Below, piece after piece: positions 1-10,474 of a stretch of 64,000 nt of DNA. The notes beneath the pieces were generated by a model. It was not told the origin of the DNA. It saw nothing but the letters and a program-made list of their open reading frames with translations, and made no database searches. The translations under genes were made by a program, and so were the position numbers. Source of the stretch: Nocardioides ochotonae (GTDB taxonomy: Bacteria > Actinomycetota > Actinomycetes > Propionibacteriales > Nocardioidaceae); contig NZ_CP061769.1 of the NCBI RefSeq assembly GCF_011420305.2, forward strand, positions 372,001 to 436,000, read 5' to 3'. Position 1 is the first letter of the stretch. Each line of letters opens with the position of its first letter.

Positions 1-2
1 GC

Positions 3-761
3 ACCATCCAGGAGTGCCGCGAGGCCTGCGGCGGGGCGGGCTACCTCGCGGTCAACCGGTTCGCCGCGCTCAAGGCCGACACCGACGTCTTCACCACCTT
101 CGAGGGCGACAACCACGTGCTGCTCCAGCTGGTCGCCAAGGGCCTGCTGACCGACTACGCCAGCGAGTTCGAGGACATGGACCAGCTCGGCCTGGTGCGC
201 TTCGTCGCCGGCCTCGCGGTCGAGACGGTCGTGGAGAGGACTCGGGTGCACCAGCTGCTCGAGCGGATCAAGGACGTGCTGCCCGGCGGCGACGACTGGG
301 ATCAGGAGGCGGGGATCCTCGACTCCGACTACCAGCTGGCGATGTTCCGCTTCCGCGAGGAGCACATGATCAGCGGAGCCGCGCGCCGGCTCAAGCGCGG
401 CATGGACGACGGCATGGCACCGGGCGAGGTCTTCTCCCGGGTCCAGGACCACGTGATCGGCGCGGCCCACGCCCACGTGGAGCGGCTGGTCCTCGAGGCC
501 TTCGTCGCGAAGGTGCGCGCGATGCCCGAGGGCGAGGAGAAGGTCGCGATGGCGCTGCTGTGCGACCTGCACGCGCTGAGCGCGCTGGAGGCCGACCGGG
601 CCTGGTTCCTGGAGCACGGCCGGCTCTCGGTCGCCCGCTCCAAGGCGATCACCCGGGAGATCGGCAGCCTGTGCCGCCGGGTGCGCCCGCTGGCCGAGGA
701 CCTCGTCGACGCCTTCGCGATCCCGCCGGCGATGCTGCGCAGCCCCGACCTCGTGGGCTGA
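3..761 (+). CDS. Acyl-CoA oxidase / acyl-CoA dehydrogenase family, C-terminal part
   Basis: The gene is cut by the left edge of the window; 252 codons remain, open from base 3 to a TGA at 759-761. The visible part begins with a glycine/cysteine-rich stretch (ECREACGGAGY) followed by TTFEGDNHVLLQLVAKGLL. In acyl-CoA oxidases the FEG glutamate is the catalytic base and the GDN segment contacts FAD. The alpha-helical remainder fits the C-terminal domain of peroxisomal-type acyl-CoA oxidases, which oxidise acyl-CoA to 2-enoyl-CoA and pass electrons to oxygen. A simple acyl-CoA dehydrogenase is the alternative. The gene converges on ppa, with a strong hairpin between them. Confidence 0.8.
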   Translation, partial: TIQECREACGGAGYLAVNRFAALKADTDVFTTFEGDNHVLLQLVAKGLLTDYASEFEDMDQLGLVRFVAGLAVETVVERTRVHQLLERIKDVLPGGDDWDQEAGILDSDYQLAMFRFREEHMISGAARRLKRGMDDGMAPGEVFSRVQDHVIGAAHAHVERLVLEAFVAKVRAMPEGEEKVAMALLCDLHALSALEADRAWFLEHGRLSVARSKAITREIGSLCRRVRPLAEDLVDAFAIPPAMLRSPDLVG

Positions 762-770
762 GCCAGACGC

Positions 771-807
771 AACGAGCGCCAGGGCCCCGCGGGGCACTGG
801 CGCTCGT
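771..807. terminator. Bidirectional hairpin between the acyl-CoA oxidase gene and ppa
   Basis: A perfect 11-bp stem (772-782 pairs with 797-807, ACGAGCGCCAG/CTGGCGCTCGT) encloses a second GC stem (CCCC-GC-GGGG). It lies between two convergent stop codons. No T-run follows, as is usual for actinobacterial terminators. Confidence 0.75.
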
Positions 808-824
808 CGTTCGACTGTCGGGGC

Positions 825-1319
825 TCAGTGGCCGCCGGTCTCCTTCGCACGCTCGAAGGAGGCGAGGACCTCGGCCTCGGCCTCGGCGCGGCCGACCCAC
901 TCGGCGCCCTCGACGGACTTGCCGGGCTCGAGGTCCTTGTAGACCTCGAAGAAGTGCTGGATCTCCAGGCGGTCGAAGCGCGAGACGTGGCTGATGTCGC
1001 GCAGGTGCTCCAGGCGCGGGTCGGTCGCCGGGACGCACAGGACCTTGTCGTCGCCGCCGGCCTCGTCGGTCATGCGGAACATGCCGATCGCGCGGCAGCG
1101 GATCAGGCAGCCGGGGAAGGTCGGCTGCTGGAGCAGCACGAGCGCGTCCAGCGGGTCGCCGTCCTGGCCGAGGGTCTCCTCGATGTAGCCGTAGTCGGCG
1201 GGGTACTGCGTCGACGTGAAGAGCGTCCGGTCCAGGCGCAGCCGGCCGGACTCGTGGTCCACCTCGTACTTGTTGCGCTCGCCCTTGGGGATCTCCACCA
1301 GCACGTCGAACTCGAGCAC
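825..1319 (-). CDS. ppa: Inorganic pyrophosphatase (family I)
   Basis: This 164-residue protein hydrolyses pyrophosphate to phosphate in the cytoplasm and so drives biosynthetic reactions. The family I signature DGDPLDA lies at residues 53-59 and supplies metal-binding aspartates. The N-terminal [11 protein letters not shown] and the YPADYGYI segments are also typical. The length matches the short soluble hexameric enzymes. The start is GTG, with GGAGG placed about six bases upstream on the minus strand. The gene is transcribed divergently from dacB across a 161-bp gap. Confidence 0.95.
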   Translation of the reverse strand: MLEFDVLVEIPKGERNKYEVDHESGRLRLDRTLFTSTQYPADYGYIEETLGQDGDPLDALVLLQQPTFPGCLIRCRAIGMFRMTDEAGGDDKVLCVPATDPRLEHLRDISHVSRFDRLEIQHFFEVYKDLEPGKSVEGAEWVGRAEAEAEVLASFERAKETGGH

Positions 1320-1480
1320 GTCATTCCTCCGCGTTTTGGGTCCGGGCCGACGGGCCCACTTGGTCGTGACCAGCCGTTGCTGGTCGGGGTGTTGCAGATC
1401 AGGGTGTCACCCCCGCCGGGGATGCACCGGGTCAGTCTCGCGCACAATGGCCGCAACACACACTTGATGGGAGTGACTGG

Positions 1481-2974
1481 GTGCCTCGACGTGACCGACG
1501 CCACGGCGGCGCGCCCGAACAGGGGCGGGCCACGACCTGGCTGGTGCTCCTCCTGGTCCTGGTGCTCGCGGCCGGCGGCGTGGCCACCTACCGCTTCCAG
1601 GCGGCCGACGGCCTGCTCGACGAGTGGCTCGGGCCGCGCGAGGCCGCCTCGCCCGCCGAGGTCGACCCGCCCGAGGGGCTCGAGCTCGCCCCGGTGGTGT
1701 CGCCGGCGCCCCTCGCCGACCCGATCGACACCGCGGACACCGGTCGCCTCGACCTCCGCGCCGTACGCCGTGCCCTCGAGCCGGGGCTGCGCGACGACGA
1801 CCTCGGCCCGCACGTCCTGGCCGCCGTCGCTCCGCTGCGCGGCGGTGCCCCGGTCGTCGTACGGCGGGGGAGCGCGACCGCGATCCCGGCCTCGACCACC
1901 AAGCTCCTGACCTCGCTGGCCGCGCTGGCGGTGCTCGACCCCGACACGGGCTTCGTCACCCGCGTGGTGCAGAAGCCGGGCAACGGCACCGGCCCGGCTC
2001 GGATCACCCTGGTCGGCGGCGGCGACCCGCTGCTCGCCTCGCGCCCGGTCGAGGAGGGGGAGACCCGCTGGCCGCCGCGTGCCGACGTGGTGACCCTGGC
2101 CCGGGAGACCGCTGCCGCGCTGGCCGCCGAGGGACGCACCGCGGTGCGCCTGTCCTACGACGACTTCCTGTTCACCGGCCCCCCGGCCAGCACCCGCTGG
2201 GAGCCGAGCTACCTGCCCGACGGGGTGGTCGCCCCGATCGGCGCGCTCTGGGTCGACGGCGGGCGGCCGCAGACCGGGTTCGGCCGGGTCGCAGACCCCG
2301 CGCGCACCGCCGCCGACGAGTTCGCCGCGGCGCTGCGCCGCGCGGGGGTGCGGGTGCTCGGCGAGCCGAAGCACCGCCGCGCCGGCGCCGACGCGACGCC
2401 GGTCGCCTCGGTCACCGGGCCGACCCTGCGCGAGCTGGTGGAGCACCTGGTGCTGGTCAGCGACAACGAGACGACCGAGGTGGTGCTGCACCACGTCGGG
2501 CTCGCGGTCGCCGGGACCGGCAGCTTCGAGGCCGGCACCAGGGCCGTGCTCCAGGTGCTCGAGGGCCTCGGGGTGCCCATCGCCGGGGCGCGGATCTTCG
2601 ACGGCAGCGGGCTCTCGCGCGCCAACCGGCTGCGCCCGGAGACCCTGCTCGGGGTGCTGCGGGTGGCGGCCACGGACCCGCGCGAGGAGCTCTCCTCGCT
2701 GCTGTCCGGCCTGCCGGTGGCGGCGTTCTCGGGCTCGCTGACCGACCGCTTCGACACCGGGGCCCCCGAGGGGCGCGGGCGGGTGCGCGCCAAGACGGGC
2801 ACGCTCACCAACGTCAGCAGCCTGGCCGGCACCGCCACCACCCTCGACGGCGTCCCCGTGGTGTTCGTGCTGATGGCCGACAAGGTGGCCGTGGACGACA
2901 CCCTCGACGCCCGCGACGCGCTCGACGAGGCGGCTGCCGCGCTCGGCGCGTGCCGCTGCGCGAGCTCGCCGTGA
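1481..2974 (+). CDS. dacB: D-alanyl-D-alanine carboxypeptidase/endopeptidase (PBP4 type)
   Basis: A 497-residue membrane-anchored penicillin-binding protein of the S13 family that trims or cleaves peptidoglycan peptides outside the cell. A single N-terminal membrane helix spans residues 19-35. All three active-site motifs are present: STTK at 138-141 (nucleophile Ser138), SDN at 327-329 and KTG at 438-440. The long insert between the first two motifs is characteristic of PBP4/DacB. The chosen GTG start places the helix correctly and has a GGGAG sequence about seven bases upstream. It is followed by the metalloprotease and tilS, an order common in actinobacteria. Confidence 0.93.
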   Translation: MPRRDRRHGGAPEQGRATTWLVLLLVLVLAAGGVATYRFQAADGLLDEWLGPREAASPAEVDPPEGLELAPVVSPAPLADPIDTADTGRLDLRAVRRALEPGLRDDDLGPHVLAAVAPLRGGAPVVVRRGSATAIPASTTKLLTSLAALAVLDPDTGFVTRVVQKPGNGTGPARITLVGGGDPLLASRPVEEGETRWPPRADVVTLARETAAALAAEGRTAVRLSYDDFLFTGPPASTRWEPSYLPDGVVAPIGALWVDGGRPQTGFGRVADPARTAADEFAAALRRAGVRVLGEPKHRRAGADATPVASVTGPTLRELVEHLVLVSDNETTEVVLHHVGLAVAGTGSFEAGTRAVLQVLEGLGVPIAGARIFDGSGLSRANRLRPETLLGVLRVAATDPREELSSLLSGLPVAAFSGSLTDRFDTGAPEGRGRVRAKTGTLTNVSSLAGTATTLDGVPVVFVLMADKVAVDDTLDARDALDEAAAALGACRCASSP

Positions 2975-2996
2975 CCGACGAGTCGGTACCCACAGG

Positions 2997-3002
2997 TACG
3001 TT
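2997..3002 (+). promoter_or_regulatory. Predicted leaderless -10 box of the metalloprotease gene
   Basis: TACGTT ends six bases before the ATG at 3009, and no Shine-Dalgarno sequence is present. This fits transcription starting at or next to the start codon. Confidence 0.5.
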
Positions 3003-3008
3003 CAGGAC

Positions 3009-4052
3009 ATGACTCAGCAGCTCCCGCCCGCGCCCGAGATGATCGACTGGGGCTTCGCGGTCAAGGTCGGCTCCCGCATCGCCGGCGACGGCCCGCAGGT
3101 CAGCCGGGAGTCCGCCGCGGCCACGGTCGCGGAGTTGCGCGAGGGGGCGCGGCGCTCCACCGACCTGGTCCGGGAGTTCACCGGGCTCGACGCCCCCGAC
3201 GACACCGCGCCGGTGCTGGTGGTCGACCGGCCCGGCTGGGTGCAGGCCAACGCCGACGGCTTCCGCACCGTCCTGGCGCCGATCATCGACCAGCTCAGTG
3301 CCAAGCGCCCGCCGTCCGGCCTGGCGCTCAGCGTCGGCTCCAAGGTGACCGGCGCCGAGGTCGGCTCGCTGCTCGGGTTCTTGTCCTCGCGCGTGCTCGG
3401 GCAGTTCGATCCCTTCCACGACCCGCACGGACGGCTGCTGCTCGTCGCGCCCAACATCGTCCACGTCGAGCAGGCCATCGACGCCGACCCGCGCGACTTC
3501 CGGCTCTGGGTCTGCCTGCACGAGGAGACCCACCGCGTGCAGTTCACCGCCGTGCCGTGGATGCGCGGGCACCTGTTCTCCGAGATCGGCGCGATCGCCG
3601 ACACCATCGACTCCACCGAGCTGGTCGAGACCGGGCTCCAGCGCGTCGTCGAGGCGCTGCGCGGGGGCAACCGCGGCAGCCTGATGGACGTGCTCGGCTC
3701 GCCGGCCCAGCGCGAGATCGTGGACCGCGTCACCGGGGTGATGTCGCTGCTCGAGGGCCACGCCGACGTCGTGATGGACGGCGTCGGGCCGACCGTGATC
3801 CCGAGCGTCGCGCGGATCCGCGCCTCCTTCGACCAGCGGCGCCAGGGCGTCGGCACCCTCGACCGGCTGCTGCGCCGCCTGCTCGGCCTCGACGCCAAGA
3901 TGGCGCAGTACCGCGACGGCGCGCGCTTCGTGCGCCACGTCGTCGACACCGCGGGCATGGAGCAGTTCAACGCCGTCTGGGAGGGCCCGGCCAACCTGCC
4001 CACCACCGCGGAGATCCACGACCCCGACGCCTGGCTGCGCCGGGTCCTCTGA
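3009..4052 (+). CDS. Zinc-dependent metalloprotease of the Zincin_2 (DUF2342) family
   Basis: A 347-residue protein with a zincin motif HEETH at residues 171-175 and a downstream EGHADVVMD segment at 249-257 that probably supplies the third zinc ligand. No signal peptide is visible, so a cytoplasmic location is likely. This actinobacterial family often sits beside dacB and tilS and has been named in connection with coenzyme F420 biosynthesis only by neighbourhood; the substrate is unknown. The stop codon is four bases before the tilS start, so the two are probably cotranscribed. Confidence 0.85.
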   Translation: MTQQLPPAPEMIDWGFAVKVGSRIAGDGPQVSRESAAATVAELREGARRSTDLVREFTGLDAPDDTAPVLVVDRPGWVQANADGFRTVLAPIIDQLSAKRPPSGLALSVGSKVTGAEVGSLLGFLSSRVLGQFDPFHDPHGRLLLVAPNIVHVEQAIDADPRDFRLWVCLHEETHRVQFTAVPWMRGHLFSEIGAIADTIDSTELVETGLQRVVEALRGGNRGSLMDVLGSPAQREIVDRVTGVMSLLEGHADVVMDGVGPTVIPSVARIRASFDQRRQGVGTLDRLLRRLLGLDAKMAQYRDGARFVRHVVDTAGMEQFNAVWEGPANLPTTAEIHDPDAWLRRVL

Positions 4053-4056
4053 CGCG

Positions 4057-5085
4057 GTGGGCCTACACCCTGCCGTGGCCGCCGTACGCCGCGGCGTACG
4101 ACGCGACCTCGCCGACCTGGACGCCGGCGCGACGGTCCTCGTGGCCTGCTCCGGCGGCCCGGACTCGATGGCGCTGCTCGCCGCAACGGTGTTCGAGGGC
4201 TACCGGGCCGGGCTGCGGGTCGCCGGGGCGAGCGTCGACCACGGCCTGCAAACCGGCTCCGCCGAGGTCACCGCGGGCGTGGTGCAGCAGATGGCGCGAC
4301 TCGGCGCCGACGAGACGATCTCCGCGCGCGTGCAGGTCGAGGGCGCCGGGCTCGGCCCCGAGGCCGCCGCGCGCCGGGCGCGCTACGCGGTGCTCGATCA
4401 GATGGCCACCCACCTCGGCGCGGCCGCGGTCCTGCTCGGGCACACCCGCGACGACCAGGCCGAGACCGTGCTGCTGGGCCTGGCCCGCGGCTCGGGCGGG
4501 CGCTCGCTGGCCGGGATGCGCCGCCGCTTCGACCGCTACCGCCGCCCGCTGCTCGACGTCACCCGCGACGACACCGTGACCGCCTGCCAGGTCGAGGGGA
4601 TCGAGGTGTGGCACGACCCGCACAACGACGACCCCGGCTACGCACGGGTGCGGGTGCGCCGCTCGGTGCTGCCGGTGCTCGAGGAGCACCTCGGCCCCGG
4701 CGTGGCCGCGACGCTGGCGCGCACGGCCGACCAGCTGCGCGTCGACATGGACCTGCTCGACGACCTCGCCGAGCAGGCCTACGCCGACCTCGTGCCCGGC
4801 CGGCCCGCCGAGGGGACGGCCGACGGGATGGCGGTGGCCGGCCTGGCCGCGCTGCCCGACGCCGTACGCCGCCGGGTGCTGCGGCTGGCCGCGCTCGCCG
4901 CCGGCTCACCGGCCTCGGAGCTCTTCCACGACCACGTGCTCGCCCTCGACGCGCTCGTCACCGGGTGGCGGGGGCAGAAGTGGGTCGACCTGCCGGGCCA
5001 CGTGCGGGGGACGCGCTCGGCCGGGCTGCTGCGGGTGGCGGCCCACCGCCCGGGAGACGGACCGCCGGACGCCGCTCAGGCCTGA
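4057..5085 (+). CDS. tilS: tRNA(Ile)-lysidine synthase
   Basis: TilS ligates lysine to C34 of the CAU-anticodon tRNA(Ile), changing it to read AUA codons. The PP-loop ATPase motif SGGPDS lies at residues 32-37, and the family motifs ASVDHGLQ and GHTRDDQAETVLL follow. At 342 residues it is of the short type, with a reduced C-terminal domain, as usual in actinobacteria. The GTG start lies four bases after the metalloprotease stop. Its last ten bases overlap the end of the convergent lppM-like gene within a palindrome. Confidence 0.95.
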   Translation: MGLHPAVAAVRRGVRRDLADLDAGATVLVACSGGPDSMALLAATVFEGYRAGLRVAGASVDHGLQTGSAEVTAGVVQQMARLGADETISARVQVEGAGLGPEAAARRARYAVLDQMATHLGAAAVLLGHTRDDQAETVLLGLARGSGGRSLAGMRRRFDRYRRPLLDVTRDDTVTACQVEGIEVWHDPHNDDPGYARVRVRRSVLPVLEEHLGPGVAATLARTADQLRVDMDLLDDLAEQAYADLVPGRPAEGTADGMAVAGLAALPDAVRRRVLRLAALAAGSPASELFHDHVLALDALVTGWRGQKWVDLPGHVRGTRSAGLLRVAAHRPGDGPPDAAQA

Positions 5086-5912
5086 GACCGGCGGCGCGAC
5101 CGCGCGAGCACCAGCCCGCCGACCAGCGCGAGCAGGACCGCTCCGCCCACCACCGCCGCGACCACGCCGGTGCTCGAGGAGTCCTCCGCGGGTTCCTGCG
5201 CCGCCGCCGGGCCGGTCTCGTCGGCGAGGGTCGCGGTCGCGGTCAGCTCGTTGCCCTCGGTCGCGGCGAGCTCCCAGGTCACGGTGTTCCCGTCGATCTC
5301 GCCGTTGGCCTCGACGATCGGCCCGGGCAGGGTGACGCTGACCCGCGCCTCCGGCGCACGCATCCCCAGCGCTGCGGGGTCCATCTCCTCGACCGGGCTC
5401 TCGCCGGCGGCGTCGCTCAGGTCGAGGACCATCGCCACCCGGTAGGTGTCGCCGTCGCGGGTGATCTCCAGGGTCTCCTCGCCGTCCCCGTCGGTGAACG
5501 CCTCGGTGAGGCCGGCCAGGGGCAGGTCGGTGAAGGAGACCTCGTCGCCGGCGAAGCCGTCCTCGGCGTACTCCGTGACGGTGACCTGCGCGCCCTGGGC
5601 CTTCAGCGACTCGACGGTCTCCGCGGAGAGCTCATCGGAGTCGGCCAGGCCCTCGAAGCCCGGGAAGCCCTCGGCGGGGTCGGTGGCCTCGCCGCCGGTC
5701 TCCCCGCCGGCGCCGCCCTCGGGGAAGGCGTCCTCCAGGTCGGCGAACACCGTGCTCAGCTCCTCGAGCACCTCGGTGTCGACGGCGGTCACGATCGTGC
5801 CCGACACGACATCGCCGGCGTCGACCGCGAGGTCGAGGTCGAGCCGGAAGCAGCCGGTGAGGGTGAGCAGCGCGGTGGCGGCAACCGCAGCGGTCGCGAG
5901 GGGGCGGTTCAT
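5076..5912 (-). CDS. LppM-like lipoprotein
   Basis: A 278-residue exported lipoprotein. Residues 1-20 form a signal peptide ending in the lipobox LTGC (lipidated Cys21). The central part is an acidic beta-rich region resembling the LppM domain of mycobacterial lipoproteins, and a membrane helix (VVAAVVGGAVLLALVGGLVLA) followed by RSRRRSQA closes the protein. The ATG at 5912 has AAGGA six bases upstream and gives a proper signal peptide; longer upstream reading in the same frame lacks coding character. Mycobacterial LppM has been linked to envelope and phagosome biology, but the role here is not evident. Confidence 0.8.
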   Translation of the reverse strand: MNRPLATAAVAATALLTLTGCFRLDLDLAVDAGDVVSGTIVTAVDTEVLEELSTVFADLEDAFPEGGAGGETGGEATDPAEGFPGFEGLADSDELSAETVESLKAQGAQVTVTEYAEDGFAGDEVSFTDLPLAGLTEAFTDGDGEETLEITRDGDTYRVAMVLDLSDAAGESPVEEMDPAALGMRAPEARVSVTLPGPIVEANGEIDGNTVTWELAATEGNELTATATLADETGPAAAQEPAEDSSSTGVVAAVVGGAVLLALVGGLVLARSRRRSQA

Positions 5913-6141
5913 GGGCTGTCCTTCGGTCGGTACACCGGCCGGCTGACCGAGCGGCGGGAGGGCTGGGACGAGGATGGCGCGAACGGGTGCGCGGGCGGGA
6001 GCGCGCACGCTGGCCCATCTGGACCAGGCGGCGCGCGGCCGGGTCATTCCGGGAGTTCTCCCTGCCCCGACCCCGCGGGCCGCCCTAGGCTCGGTCGGCC
6101 CGGGTCCCGGGCACCCGATCTCACGAAGGAACCTCCCCCTC

Positions 6142-6990
6142 ATGGCCCTCCGCCCCCGCCGTTCCGGCGTGCTCGCACTCACCCTCACCGGGCTGCTCGC
6201 CGCCGGCCTCGGCCCCGTCACGGCCCAGGCCGTCGACGGCGGCGACGCACCCCGCTTCGCCGCACCCACCCTCAGCGCCGCCCAGCTGGCCGGCCAGCCC
6301 GACCCCGGCCGCGGCTGGATCTTCGGCACCGTCGTGGACCCCTCCGGCAACCCCGTCGAGAACGCCCGCGTCGAGGCCTACGACTACTGGGAGGAGGTCG
6401 ACGGCGTGATGTCCAGCGGCCTGACGTACGGCGGGGACTTCGAGCTCTACCGGCTGCCCGGAGGCCCCGACGCGCTGTACATGCTCCGGGTCAGCACCGG
6501 CCCCGACTCCGCGCACCCGATCCGCACCACCTGGGTCGGCGTCGACGACGGCATCGAGCTCAAGCGGCGCGAGGTGCTCGAGCTCGACCCGATCACCGTG
6601 CGGTACCAGAAGGTCGCCTCCCGGACCACGGCGAAGGCCGTGCGCAGCACCCTCGGCAACCGCTCCCGGGCGGCTCTCACCGTGCGCGTCGCACCCGGCG
6701 CCGGCAGCACGCTCGTCCCCGCGGGGAAGGTGACCTACCTGGTGAAGGCGGGCGGGAAGACCGTGGACGCGGGCACGGCCACCCTGCGCAACGGCGCGGT
6801 CCGGGTGCGCACCGCCAAGCTCGCCGGTCCGGCCAAGGTCACCTGCACCAAGGCCCAGCGCAAGAAGAAGCGCTGCCCCGTGCAGCCGCAGAAGCGGGAC
6901 TACTCGGTCCGGGTCTCCTACGCCGGATCGACCCAGTTCAAGGCCTCCTCGGCCGCCGTGGTGCGGTTCGCGGTCACCTTCCGCCGGTGA
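6142..6990 (+). CDS. Secreted protein with carboxypeptidase-regulatory-like and Ig-like domains
   Basis: A 282-residue exported protein. Residues 1-30 form a signal peptide ending VTAQA. Residues 57 to about 145 read as a carboxypeptidase regulatory-like fold (GWIFGTVVDPSGNPVENARVEAYDY), and roughly 165-280 resemble a bacterial Ig-like repeat ending in YSVRVSYAGSTQFKAS. A basic loop with two cysteines (VTCTKAQRKKKRCPV) may be disulfide-bonded. The function is unknown; adhesion or surface binding is plausible. The ATG has GAAGGA about eleven bases upstream. A TAGGCT box at 6085-6090 is a possible -10 element. The 229-bp divergent gap to the lipoprotein gene holds nothing else recognisable. Confidence 0.7.
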   Translation: MALRPRRSGVLALTLTGLLAAGLGPVTAQAVDGGDAPRFAAPTLSAAQLAGQPDPGRGWIFGTVVDPSGNPVENARVEAYDYWEEVDGVMSSGLTYGGDFELYRLPGGPDALYMLRVSTGPDSAHPIRTTWVGVDDGIELKRREVLELDPITVRYQKVASRTTAKAVRSTLGNRSRAALTVRVAPGAGSTLVPAGKVTYLVKAGGKTVDAGTATLRNGAVRVRTAKLAGPAKVTCTKAQRKKKRCPVQPQKRDYSVRVSYAGSTQFKASSAAVVRFAVTFRR

Positions 6991-7052
6991 GCCGTCGCGG
7001 GGGCGGCCGCCCGCCCCCGCGCCCGCCGTCGGGACCACCCGGCCGGCGGGTC

Positions 7053-7058
7053 TAGGGT
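7053..7058 (+). promoter_or_regulatory. Predicted leaderless -10 box of hpt
   Basis: TAGGGT ends seven bases before the ATG at 7066. This supports that ATG over the in-frame GTG at 7057, which lies inside the box. Confidence 0.55.
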
Positions 7059-7065
7059 GTCGCCC

Positions 7066-7617
7066 ATGGACGCAGCCCACGTCGAGCAGGACCTCGTCAA
7101 CGTTCTCTTCACCGAGGCCCAGATCCAGGAGCGGATCGGTGAACTCGCCCGCGAGATCGAGCGGGACTACGAGGGGGAGGACCTCCTCATCGTCGGCATC
7201 CTGCGCGGTGCGGTGATGGTGATGGCCGACATGGCCCGCTCCTTCTCCCGCCACATCGAGATGGACTGGATGGCGGTGTCCTCCTACGGCTCCGGCACCA
7301 AGTCCAGCGGCGTGGTCCGCATCCTCAAGGACCTCGACACCGACATCTCGGGCCGTCACGTCATCGTCGTCGACGAGATCATCGACACCGGCCTGACCCT
7401 GTCCTGGCTCACCAGCAACCTCACCTCGCGCAACCCCGCGAGCGTCGAGATCTGCACGCTGCTGCGCAAGCCCGAGGCGCTGACGATGCCGGTCGACGTC
7501 AAGTACGTCGGCTGGGACATCCCCAACGAGTTCGTGGTCGGCTACGGCCTGGACTTCAAGGAGCGCTACCGCAACCTGCGCGACATCGGCACCCTGGCGC
7601 CGCACGTCTACTCCTGA
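7066..7617 (+). CDS. hpt: Hypoxanthine phosphoribosyltransferase
   Basis: A 183-residue cytoplasmic purine-salvage enzyme that makes IMP or GMP from the free base and PRPP. The PRPP-binding loop VVDEIIDTGLTL lies at residues 101-112, and the base-specificity region VKYVGWDIPNEFVVGYGLD near the C-terminus is characteristic. The tilS-hpt-ftsH order is widespread in bacteria, although two genes are inserted here between tilS and hpt. An in-frame GTG nine bases upstream is less likely because it falls within the predicted -10 box. Confidence 0.95.
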   Translation: MDAAHVEQDLVNVLFTEAQIQERIGELAREIERDYEGEDLLIVGILRGAVMVMADMARSFSRHIEMDWMAVSSYGSGTKSSGVVRILKDLDTDISGRHVIVVDEIIDTGLTLSWLTSNLTSRNPASVEICTLLRKPEALTMPVDVKYVGWDIPNEFVVGYGLDFKERYRNLRDIGTLAPHVYS

Positions 7618-7729
7618 GCGCCGGGCGCCGGCGGACGTCGGCCCGGGTGCGCCGGGTTCCTGAGAGAATCATGATTGTCGACGGGCTGTACCGTCGGCAC
7701 TTCAGTCGTGCTCGAGTCGAGAGAAGTCA

Positions 7730-9810
<2,081 letters not shown>

Positions 9811-9814
<4 letters not shown>

Positions 9815-10431
9815 CGGACCCGGTGAGCCTTCCCGACCGCGCTCCCGGTGAGCTCCCCGCCTACGACCACCCGCGCGCCGAGGCGGCCGTCCGCGAGCTG
9901 CTGTACGCCATCGGCGAGGACCCCGAGCGCGAGGGCCTGCGGGAGACGCCCGCGCGGGTGGCCCGCGCCTACGCCGAGCTGACGGCCGGCCTGCGGATGA
10001 CCCCCGAGGAGGTGCTGACCACCACCTTCGACCTCGGCCACGAGGAGATGGTGCTGGTCCGTGACATCGAGCTGTGGTCGATGTGCGAGCACCATCTCGT
10101 CCCGTTCACCGGGGTGGCCCACGTCGGCTACATCCCCGCGGAGACCGGCAAGATCACCGGGCTGTCCAAGCTGGCCCGCCTCGTCGACGTCTACGCCAAG
10201 CGCCCGCAGGTGCAGGAGCGCCTCACCAGCCAGGTCGCGGACGCGCTGATGCGGATCCTCGAGGCGCGCGGCGTGATCGTCGTGATCGAGGCCGAGCACC
10301 TGTGCATGACCATGCGCGGCGTGCGCAAGGCCGGCGCCCGCACGATCACCTCCGCGGTGCGGGGGACGATGCTCACCGAGCCGGCGACGCGCAGCGAGGC
10401 GATGGCGCTCATCAGCAGCCCGCGCCGCTGA
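9811..10431 (+). CDS. folE: GTP cyclohydrolase I (type IA)
   Basis: A 206-residue enzyme that converts GTP to dihydroneopterin triphosphate, the first step of folate synthesis. Zinc ligands are visible as Cys92 and His95 in MCEHHLVPF and Cys165 in HLCMTMRG. The GTG start overlaps the ftsH stop by four bases, which indicates translational coupling. It heads the folE-folP-folB-folK run. Confidence 0.96.
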
Positions 10432-10461
10432 CCCGTGGTGCCGGCGCCGTCCGCGGCCCGG

Positions 10462-10467
10462 TAGCGT
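10462..10467 (+). promoter_or_regulatory. Predicted leaderless -10 box of folP
   Basis: TAGCGT ends seven bases before the GTG start of folP at 10475 and lies in the 43-bp folE-folP gap. It suggests an internal promoter in the folate cluster. Confidence 0.5.
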
Positions 10468-10474
10468 CAAGGCC

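Noticed and set aside
4608..7055. An 815-codon plus-strand open frame across tilS, the lipoprotein gene and the secreted protein gene
   Set aside because: The translation is Arg/Ala/Pro-rich and lacks motifs, and it conflicts with three genes that have clear signatures.
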